A stretch of DNA of 64,000 nt from Branchiostoma belcheri. Taxonomy: Eukaryota > Chordata > Leptocardii > Amphioxiformes > Branchiostomatidae. This document shows, in pieces, positions 48,052 to 60,000 of this stretch; the stretch's first letter is position 1, and each line of letters begins with the position of its first letter. The translations under genes were made by a program, and so were the position numbers. The stretch covers positions 2,525,710 through 2,589,709 of the forward strand of contig NW_017803932.1 in NCBI RefSeq assembly GCF_001625305.1, read 5' to 3'. The notes beneath the pieces are model-generated. The model ran no database searches. It was given only the letters and a program-made list of their open reading frames with translations, and was not told the DNA's origin.

Positions 48052-51000
48052 CATGTGTGTGTGATTATTATACATCGCATGTTGCTATATGCATCGGCTT
48101 AACGTAATGTATGGCCCTTAATAATGTATATAAATCAAAGTAAATATATGGCCCTGGGAACAAGAAATCATGACGGCGATCCCTGTCCGTCGACATGTTT
48201 GTCACCATTACTGATTACAATGTTTGTCTAGCGGGGTAGGGTCAGTGTTTCGCACAGTTCCCATGGTCATATATACATCATTTCATGCCGACATATAGCA
48301 AATTGCGGTGTTTATCCGTCTAAACGCATACAATACAATATTTTGGTACATTTCGCCCATGTTTAAATTTTATACATATTATACTTTAAGTTTTCAAATA
48401 TTCTGATTAACGCACACTACCTGGCACCTAACGTATTTTGTGTACATTTCGAAAAAATGATAATAATGTATCAAATGTTTTTTCCAGAGGGACTTCGCTA
48501 TGAACAGTTCTGTGAGTCCATTCGGTCCTTGTTCGGTCCAGACATTCGGAACCAAGACCTCAAAGCTATCTTTCGGAAAATCTCCACCAATCCAGATGCG
48601 AAGGTGGACTGGAGCGAAGTAAGTCTCTTCATTCATTGATAAACCACGATTAGAGTCTTGGTGGACAAATCAATGTGACTGTTTTCCAACTAAACAAAAT
48701 TAGAACTACCGGAATTTTTTGCCTAAATCGTTAGTCCTCTTCGGCTGTCTGACCCAAGCCCATTACATAGCATGAAAATAGCCGGGACGAGCTCAAAATG
48801 CTATTTTTGGCCAGAACTTTCAGCTGGTGTCCTCTCGATCACTACGCGATTTTTAGGGGAAGGCCGAAGTTCGCAGGTAACCAAATCCCGTTCGCTGTAA
48901 CAGGGAAGATTGTCAGACGAGAAAACATCGACCCTGGGCCAATTTTGAAATCATAGTAATCACCCAATTCGCGATCGGCTCATTGGGATTGTGACGCCGG
49001 CTTTAGATTGGAAGATCAAAATACCTTTATCGAATGGAGAAACAGGGCATTCAAATCCTGTAGCGTACACCACACACATTGTGGAACTAGCTTATGTTGA
49101 ACCTTAAGTAAATTGTAAACTTGCAATGATATCACACTGTAGCAGCCCCCCTTTACTGACCAGAGCATGTTTGATGGTTCTACAGCTGTTCGGGTACTTC
49201 CAGTCGGAGGTGCCGGAGGCAGAGCCAGCCATGACCGAGGACGCCAGCGTCTTCACCGTGTCGTTCCGCACGAGGGTCGGGGATGCCGCAGGTTTGACAC
49301 CCGATTTTTTATACCGTAACAATCAAAACAGATTCCTTTTCCAAACAATTAGACTGGTATCTTCGATTGTGGACGTGCACGACGGTATCTACATTTAGTA
49401 ATTGTATCTATCACTTCCACAGGGGACAGAAAGCGGAGGGATATCGCACAAGCCATCATTCACCTGAAGGAAGGTGACTTCTACATCACAGCTTCACAGA
49501 AAGGAACGCTTTCCATATACAACAGCAAGGTATACGTATTACATGTACATGTTAATCAAATGCAGGGTAATTTGCATTGAAGATTGTATACTAGTAGTTG
49601 TTACATCTAAATTCAGGCTAAACTTAACTCCTCTCTCTTTTTTTTTTCAAATTTCCAGTTGAAACTCCAGAGCTGCTGTGATTTGAATGTAAGTCTGTCG
49701 TTTTGTGTCATCAGGAGAGTTCGGAATTGTCTATCATTACCTTATCATTGTATAATTGTTGGGGGGTAGTTGTGTGCTTTATTTGTCGCTTGTGTGCTTG
49801 TACAGTTGAATGACAGCACACCACCGGGGAAATACCTGGGACACAGGAAGTTAGGTCCCAGCTAGCAGAAAGTTTGGGTGCCAGTGGGGAACGTATTTGA
49901 CAGCAAAATTCCTAACAATAAAATGGAACAAGAATAAACTATAAACATATCATAAAGGTATGAAATCTTAAACGTTGTTGTTGTCTATTGCGTGGAACAG
50001 CAGTTTAATGCTGTTTAATTTGTGATTAATACATTGTCGCTGTGTACATACAGGATACAGCTTGGGTCACAGGGTGTGACTATCTACCACGGCTCCGGAG
50101 AGTGGCGGTGAGCTTCTACTCAACATGCTGCATGTGTATCCCAATTTTACATTGTAGACTAAATCTCTAGAGACCTTCTGAATGAGATTTCTGCAGTCAT
50201 ATATCATATACGTCTTGCAACTGGTTTGAGCTATCTTTGTACCTTGGTGAGTCTTGGTGAGTTTCTCAGTGTAATCCTCTATTATAAAAAATGTGATGTA
50301 TTGTAATAATAAGTATTATGATGATGATGATGATGATTATATCAAGATTCTATCTTTACCTCAATCCAGGCTTGCACAGAAAGAAGTATTTTAATTTGGG
50401 ACAACAGAGCAAAAAGCAAGAATCAGGTGAGCATTTCAGCTGTGTGGAAGTAACATCCACAGCATTGCTCTTTTTAAGGCATTAACAGGTATATTCATTC
50501 TGCAGCTGGGTGTAAACAATACTCAAAATATCTAAGCTATGGACAAAGTGAAATTATGACATTTAAAAAATTACCAGCTCATTATGCAAGTTCTCTTTTC
50601 ATTATTATTCATTTAATGTCGTTTTCTTGTTGGTGTTACTTTTCGTTATATGTGTCACGAAGGGGCTGTTACACAGTATTACTTTCAAAACTCAGAGAAT
50701 ATGTTAATGGAATAATTAAAATGAGCATATATACCAAATTAATGTATTTTCTTTTCTTTTCTGTCTAGAATATTTTCACCATCAAACCCATGGAACACTC
50801 ACCACAGTGCATGGCAGCGATCCCAGGCACTGACAGTACTCATGACGACACTTTACTGTTTGGAGATGATCAAGGTAGGGCATTAAAGCCCTGGGAGATC
50901 AGTGGTTCACATACAAAATAAGGACTATTGTTTGGCATTGATGCTGAAAATAGGAAAACTACTTTAGCCATACTCTTTGAGGTTACTCATTAACATTCAT

Positions 51001-54000
51001 CCACCCATCATTCATAGAGATGTCTATTGCATCACCCCATACAGTCAAACCTGTATCCAACAACCACTCAAGGGACCAAGGAAAAATGGTTGTTGACTGG
51101 GAGTGGTTGGATGGTCCAGTTGGGGGGGGGGTCTGGTTGGTATCTTGGCAGGGTAGGCTCTTACAAATAAATAATTATAAGCAAAAAAGAAAATACAGAG
51201 TACATTTTGATAGTGAGATTTTATTGACATCACACACATATGACTTTGAAGTCAAAGTTATTACACAATTTCTCAGTTCAGTCTTCTAAATTTACAATCA
51301 TGTGACTGATGCAAATTATACTTCATATCGTAGAATTTGAGGCAAAAAAGTGGAAAATAGCGGCAAGAAGTATGACAAAATATAGCCGTGGACGACTCTG
51401 GTACCCTTTTTGCATGATAATGCCGGGACAGAGTCGTGGTGCAATGCATAGGCCAAAACCAACCTTTGCCGTGCCGGGCCTCATGCAACGGGCCGGCCCC
51501 GGATTTTTGGTGTCCCTGGCTTCCCGACGCACTCACCTGCCGGGCCGGGGGGATAAGACCCTAAACAAACGCAGCATTTTACCACAACACGGCCTCGGAG
51601 CACGTAACTCCATACAAATCATCGGCGATCGGCGCCATTTTGAATTCAGGAATTGGTCCGCAAAACAGGTCGGACCCTGAGTTTACGACAGATTACGTCG
51701 TTATTTTCAACTCTCCAACGTTCAAGATGCAGGTATCATGACGTAATCTGTCGTAAACTCAGGGTCCGACCTGTTTTTGCGGACCAATTCCTGAATTCAA
51801 AATGGCGCCGATCGCCGATGATTTGTATGGAGTTACGTGCTCCGAGGCCGTGTTGTGGTAAAATGCTGCGTTTGTTTAGGGTCTTATCCCCCCGGCCCGG
51901 CAGGTGAGTGCGTCGGGAAGCCAGGGAGTTGGTTGGACTGACAGGTTTGACTGTAGTTAAGATATGCAGGAGTGCATTATACTGGAGGCGTTTCATTGTT
52001 TAGATTTTGATCTGTTTAGATGCATTTTCCCAGGATAGAGCGGAAATACGTGACTTGGCAGAATTAGGTTTAGTCAACATTACATGTATGCTCATTTGAA
52101 TGACAATATCAGAATAAAATGTTGATATGATGTTGATATGATATGTTGATCTGTGTTTGTTACGCAGGGTTTGTCAACATGATGACTATTGCGTCCAAAG
52201 ATCTTCACACCAAACATTCCAAGGGGGAGAGGAAGAACACAAACCCCATCATAGAGCCATCAAAACTCAGCAAGTAAGCTTCCACCTGGAACCACACTCG
52301 GACTGGTGTTAATCCATGTCTAAATGGTTCTTTATGCGTATAAAAAAAATGCCACATTTTGTCTTTTCCCACAGTGCTAACGTGTTAACATGTTAACGTC
52401 TAACCTATGTTAGGTTAGGTTCAACATTGCAATCTGTTCATGAATTTCAAAGTTAGCCATCTGGTAGGTATATAGAAGAACATCACATAATACAAAATAA
52501 ATCAAGAAAATGAATAAATTATCAGACGTTTCAGACAGCATCTGCTATCCTATCTTTTGTCAGTGACAGAAGTTAAGTACAATCTGTATTAATCAGAATA
52601 AGACAGTTTACCCTACTGCGTTTCTGTGGGCAGTATGGTGCTGCTACAAGGGTATATCATACTTTATCATCATCATCTTTGTTCTGTTATAACAATTCAA
52701 TACCTGATTTTTTTACATTATTCAGTCCAATCCTAAGACGTAAACTTCATGACGACTGGGTGCTGAAGATCAAGTACTTCCCGGAGCTGCGCTGTTTTGG
52801 GTCCTGCTCGCCCTCCAGTCTTCATTCCTTTGTTCTAGATGACCTTGACAGAATAAAAGACAACCAGTAAGTACGATCTAAATGTTTTTTTAAAACTCAG
52901 AACAAAAATAAAAAAACTTATTTTTTCATCTCAGGTAAGGAGTAAGTGGCCCGCTACAAGAACATATATTTCAGGAAGATGTATAATTTGTAGAGTCATA
53001 TTATGATAATGTTCATTCAAAATTTTCTTTTCTGTAGGCCTGTTCGCAGTCTGTCAGTCTCAAAAGGAATTAACACATTTGCATACTGTGCACGTGCCAA
53101 CGTCATAGCAACAGGAGGTAAGCCGTATCTTTGTTTACAGAGAATTCTACACACAGTATTGTTCTCAGTAGGATTCGTAACAGTGTTTGTGATTGGAGGG
53201 TAAGCAAAAGCAGGGTTCAAGGGATTTTGATTATTTTGCACATTTATGTCAAACTGAGCACCATGAGGCAATTCTGCAATAATCATTGACATTTTCATCT
53301 TTTATTTTATTTCTAGGCGTGGATAAGATCATCAGAATATGGCATCCAAACATCTTTTCAAGACCGACAGGTAAGTCTCTGAGAACCTGTCATATTCAGT
53401 CCACTAGTGCAACTTTCCTTTTTTAATCAATAAGGCTGTGGCGATTGGATAATACATGTACCATATCTGCATGTTCTATGTATTCAGGAAAGATGATTGG
53501 TCATCTCTTCACCATTGTGGAGATGGTTGTGAACGAGAAGGATCAGCATCTCATCAGTCTGTCTACTGCCAGGGTAAGGACCTGTCTGTCGTCATTGGTC
53601 CACCAGTAGTTAACGTAAATTGTACTGTGTGTACAGTTGTTTATATCTCTGTCTCCATACAGGACAGGGAAGTGTACAATGCAAATATACAAGATTTAAA
53701 AAGATGTATAAACATATAATAAAAAGCATAAGGTTAAAGGTTTGCTAGCCACAGACTTAAAATGGGGATAGGGAAGGCCTGTCATAAATTAAAGGTGCCC
53801 TAAGCGATATCAGGGCATTAAAATAGGAAATATTTAGAACAAGACAATCTGTATGGTATTGACACATACCACCAAGTATCAGCACATTTGCATCATTATT
53901 TCATACGTTTGGCGTTTGAAACAGCACAGAAACTAGCCCAGAGACAAGTTGCTTGATTTATCGGGGCCTCCATTTAATCGGCCCAAAAATCCACCAAGTA

Positions 54001-57000
54001 ACCGTTTCCCGTCGACAATTTTCGGGAACTTCCGCGAAAAATGGAACGCGCTGCCTTGGTTCCATGGATCGAACGCAAGAGTTCGAAACCGATTGACTTC
54101 AAATTTGACGATTTTTGAATGGTCAGAACCTTGTATTCAATTCCTCTTTTTGTATATACTTGAATGTTATCATATCACTTATTATATCGCATGTGGTAGC
54201 CACATTCATACAGTTTCTCATACCAAGAAACGAATTTTATGACATTACGCGAAATGTATCAATATGTAGCGGAAACTCAGGATGACCTGCAGTTCGACTG
54301 ATTCAGCGCGTTCGTGGTTAACCACGTGACTCGTCCTCGGCTCTGGTCGGAAGAAGTCGGAAGTGTTCGCGAGCGCTCGGAAATTTCAAAAATGGCCGAC
54401 ACCACTGCCGGTGGCGGGAGGCACGTAGTTTTTCACGGCGTTCGTACGGCAAAGCGGCATCGAATTTTTGCTCCATGACTATCGGTATGGGATAGGATAG
54501 GGTTGATTCAACATACTGCGTGAAAATGTGACAAAAAGACAGACTTTTGAAATTGAATGCTCCCAGCCTACTATCGGCCAGATATCGCTTAGGGCACCTT
54601 TAAGAGTTTAGAGGCACCCAGCAATCAGCACCATGGACAGTTGCTTCCAACTGTTCTTTAGCCATAGTTACAGTACTAAAATAATTATTTCTCTGTGGAA
54701 TCACCCACAGTTAAAGCTAGATTATTTTAATGGATGGTTTAGATGCATTTTATTTTACATTTGAACATGTAACATTATACACCTAACATCCATGTTCCAG
54801 TCGCAGTTTTCTTTTGAGACTTAGACTTACTGGTGATGTTCTTTGTTTCATGCAGGTTTTCCGTGTGTGGGACATCCACACTCTCACCAGTTTGCAGGTA
54901 TATCTCATTTTTATCTTTCATCTGTTCAATGGCACTGATTTCTTCATGAAGGCCAATTCACATGTTATTATTTATTTTTTATAATTAGAGCATCCTTTCT
55001 CACAAACAGTGAATTCTTTACCATAGGGAAGTAGTGTTCATTGTTTCCCACTACGGGGGCACTACAATCTGATGCTACAGTTTGAACAGGTTGTATGTTA
55101 AGGTCAATTAGATCGGCCACTCTTTCATTGGTTGAACCACAAATTATCATTCTGTCATTGGTTGAACTGCGTGTGATGTGTGATGTGTGATGGATTATCA
55201 AGATGTGTGATGTGTGATGGATTATCAAGATTAGTCTATTTCCCCTGCAGAATGGAATAACCTCCCAAGTTGGCCAATTTGATCTCTAGAATTGAATCAG
55301 TTCTCCCTCTGTAGTACTAACAATGATATACTGTGGCACTGCACCAGGTATTTACAGACAACGAGGAGCGTCCAGGCGAAAAGAGAATCTACTCCATGGC
55401 CTTTGACAGCAAGCACGACAGGCTGCTTACAGGTATTAAGAACACAGAGCAAAGATATTCAACTTTGCATCACAAACAAATACTTTTACATGATGTGTAT
55501 TGCACAATCATGATTATATTATAATGAAATAAACCTCACTTTTAATGTCTAATGTTGTTTTCGGAGACAGCCCTATGTTCTGACGCCCCTATGTTCCAAC
55601 ATAGGGTTACAGGTTTATTAGGTTGAATACATGTTGAGTTGTGGGAGAATAGGGAGACATAGGTCTTTTAGGGTTGTTTTCACCTGCTCCCCTCCCACCC
55701 CAGGGTCCAGTGTGATTGACCAGTGGCCGCTGACCCGTGCGGTGCAGGACACGATGCAGGTCCCTCACACCCATGACCGCCCCATCAGTCAGGTGGTCCA
55801 CAACAAGGAACTCAACCAAGTCGTCTCTATCTGCACCGAGTCTGTACTCAAGGTCAGGATAGCTCTTTGTATACATAATGCATTTTAAAAGTGCATCAAT
55901 ACTGAACAATATTGTTATACCTACATACACAATTCTTCTTCTGTTACTGTCATCCTTAACTGAGGTGAAGCATCATGATGCTTTTCAAGTAGATACTATT
56001 ACAATGCGGCTTGATTATGGCTCACATGACGCACACCGAGTCAGTGATGCCCAGCCAAACTATATGTTATTGTCTGCATTTTGTTCAGGTGTGGGAGATG
56101 GATACTGGGAAGCTGGTGTACACCATCGTAGACGCACACGGACCCAATGTAGAGGTCACGTCTGTTGCCTTTGACAAAACTGGATACAGGATGGCAACTG
56201 GAGCTCTTGATGGTAAGTTGTGACTTATAGGCGATTTTGAAACTCATATAAGTTATAATCGACAATTCGGAGCAAATGCTGGGTGTTGACAGCCAAGTAT
56301 CTATTAGCTGGCTTAAATGAGGCTTTGCCAACATGTGCTATTATGACAGCAACACTTTCAGCACCAAAGACAGCATCGTTTCTGTACTGCCCACTAAATC
56401 CTGGTCATCAACAGTAAAACTAGTCAGTCTTACACATGGGACAGCTTATAACAATTCATCATCAACATATTGTGAAGTTTTTTTTTCATCTCATTGCAAC
56501 AACCCATCTGTATTGACAGGCTCCATCAAAGTGTGGGACTTTGGCAGTGGTCAGGAGATTAAGGTGCTGCCTGCACTGGCAGGGGAGAAGGATGAGGAGG
56601 CAGGCGTGACGGCACTGGCCTATGTGCTGTACGAGGAGCAGAGATGTATCACTGCCCTGGGCTGGAACAACAGACTCAGACTCATAGAGGTGGGTGTGTG
56701 GCCGGGGTAAGAGTCATGACAAAAATACACAGAAATGTAAGATAATGTTGAAGCCTGAAGGATATGATAATTTTCAACAAGTCAAGTGTCACTCTGGGGT
56801 ACTTGACCGTGTTGCCTTTTGGGTGTTATTATCGGATATCACAGCTTACTACTAATATTATTACATTACAGGACAGTGGTGAGGTTGGTGAACTGAATGT
56901 ACTCCTGGACTTTGTGGACTTGTACTGTCCTCGGGATAAATCATCAAGGAGTTCGTCAAGAAGTGGTAAGCTTCTGATTTACAAGATTCACTACAGTACT

Positions 57001-60000
57001 TGTCCAGAAAAAACAAAGAATAAATGGCTTGTGATGAAGTGTAACATTCAATGCAAATGAATTTACATTTTGGAATAATATGATAATTAACACATGATAT
57101 CGTGTCTCCATCACCTGAAGGCAGTGACAGCCCCCTGAGTAGAAGCAGCATACCCCAGGTCACCAAGATGTTTGAAAAGGTTAGTATAATTTTCAGGATT
57201 ATAACATGACAAATGCAAGTTGTCCAAATGGAATGAAATGTCATACAATCATTCATATCATAATAATCCATTCAATTATGTGATAAATACAAACTATATC
57301 TACTTCCCAGTTTGATATCCCTGATTCTTGTTTCAGGAGAACGTGCTGCAGACACATGAACTGAAGTGCACCACTATGCTGCCTCCTGACCAGCCGGCTA
57401 CAGGCTGCACCAATGGCAACATCCTCATCTGGGACATTCAACGAACAGTCGTCAAAGACATGTGAGTAAACAAAGAGTCAATGGACCATTCTATAGGGAG
57501 GGTTGTGAAAGGGTTAGTTTTGTGCTCATGCTGTTAATCATTGTTTCCTTTTAAATTATTAACTATTTCAACAATTTCCCACAATGCATTTCTGCAGCTG
57601 GCGGCTGGATGAGGATGAGGATGAGGAGGAAGAGGAGGAGAACCAGGAGAACTCCCCCAGCAGGAGTCGCGCCAAGAGCGCAAACCCACACTCCGTCCAC
57701 GCCTGCAGATTCCTCGTGCACAGGACACGCCGGCCTGATCCAGCTTACATCAAGTATGTATCAGTGTGATTATGTCAAGCATTATCTCCCATGCTGAACA
57801 AATATGAACCAAAACTAACTGCACATTGTGAGATATAAAAGAGAGCATTGAAAATGGGCATACATTCCTACACACTCCCACTCTTACTTTTTAACACAGT
57901 CTGCATTAATTTGGCTAGAAAAAGTAAAACGGTTTTAAGGTAAACTTTAAAAAAAAATTAATTTACTGCAAAACATCATGAACGGTACTGTATTGTCATA
58001 ATGGGGTGTGCTGGAGAATCCATCCGTTCTTACATCTCAGTCATCATTACAAAATATAAGATGTTGAAATATTGTATCATGATTTTCTTATGATTTTTCC
58101 CACCAGGAGACTGACCAGACACCACGCTGTTCGGGAGGACATGCCGACAGAAGAAGACGAGACGGAAGGCAGCAGGCGAGCATCCATGATGTCAGAGCGG
58201 TCCCGTTCACAGACAATGACAATGGAGTCACGAACCCCCAGTTTCATTGACTCAAGAATGAGCCAAGCCAAGGTAATCACCTATTATCCTAAAGACCTAA
58301 TATTTAAAATGCATAATATTGTATTGAGGGCATATGATTTGTGTCGTATGGGTATGATTTATTAAGATGACTGTAGCAATTTTTTCATCTGATAGTACTT
58401 CTTTGTATGTATACTTACTTCATAATATATACTACTTAAGATCCCCTTGTAATTTCACATGGCAATTTTGCAGTGACAGCATATTGCATGTAACAGGAGT
58501 GCAAGTTTAACAGTTTTGTTTCTCCCATATTCCAGACCCCAGATCAGGACCAGGCAGGCACTGAATCCAGAACGTCTGGTGTCCCCCAGAGTGGCATGGA
58601 TGGTAACGGTAGGTCATTTCAATGTGCCACTAGCCATTTTAACCATTACGTTCTACTAACATAAGCACCAACTCAGTTTACCACCAATACCAAGACAAAG
58701 AAGTGTCAATGACCATAATCTGTGTCCATTTGTCTAGCTTCCTCTACCTTTTTTAATAATGGAGTCACATATAAAATATTGCAACATTTCCTAAATCATT
58801 ACGTAAATTACGTCCTTATTTACCTATTACTCTATATGCACGATGATGGTCAGCGTTGAACGCATAGCTGTCTGTCCTGACTATGCTTCTTTGTGCACAG
58901 TGCGTATCTCGGAGCCGATGGATGCCCCGGCCACAGGTGCTGGTACAGATGAGGGGGAGAGAGAGAGCCAGACTGCGGGCGATCCCGTCATGAGTATGAT
59001 AGAGACAACATACGAGCCTGTCTTGGTTTCATGTCACCACGACGCTCTCATTCGCTTCTGGAGCATGAAGGTAGAGTACAAGTGATGATTGTATGAGGTC
59101 ACACTGATGTAATTTCTCGGTTTTCAATTTTTGGCAGAAATTTATTAAAGTTAAGAGAAACTAGAGTTCGGAGGACTCATGCCTTCGACAGATATTGTTT
59201 TGGAGGGTGTTGTGTGTGTGTGTAGTGTAGGTTTTTTGAAGATGATTATCGTAGTTATAGTGGTCAGAGAGTCCTTTTGTGAACGAAGCAACATACTATT
59301 TACCTAGCCTGTACCATGTCTAGGACTTTACCATGGCAAAATGGACGCCACTCAGCCCTGAAATCAGGAAATTTGGTTACAAATTTTTGCGAAATTATCT
59401 AGAAAAATCGGGATGTAACACCATAAATTTGGAAAGCAGTATACTGGCGCTGAGCTGGGAGTAGCCTGGTGCCGCCGTTCATACGTCTCAGAGTTTTAGC
59501 CCACAACAGCGCTGGACTTTGTATTACTGCGGAACACCACCGGCCTGTCCTCCAGGGACGCCCCAGGGGTATGCCTGGCAGTGCTAGGTCAGCCTCGGGT
59601 GACCTACCCAACACGCCTTTCCTGTCACTGCAATTTAACCTGAATATTGGAATAAATGTCTTCTTGTTGAAACGTAACATTTTCCACGATCGAGTAGATC
59701 CTTTAGTTGCCGGTTATACCTCAAGTCGGGGATACTGTTTGGCTATGTCCGTTTGGTTCGGGGATACTGTTTGGCTATATCCGTACTGTTTGGTAGCCCA
59801 TATGGTGTACATTTTACCCTAGCCTTCCAATGTTGGCTTCTCAATTTCACCTCCACATGACCCATAGGAAGACTCCTAGTACAATCCTACCCAAAGTGTT
59901 TTTCCTTACGTACGCCCGATTATGCATGAGTTCTCAGCTAACACGACTTTCTTCTGATGGCCCAAGAAAGTTTCAAACCTGCCCTTTCACCCAGGTCATG

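Noticed and set aside
47788-48075. Minus-strand frame with long His-Thr repeat
   Set aside because: It is the translation of a GT microsatellite.
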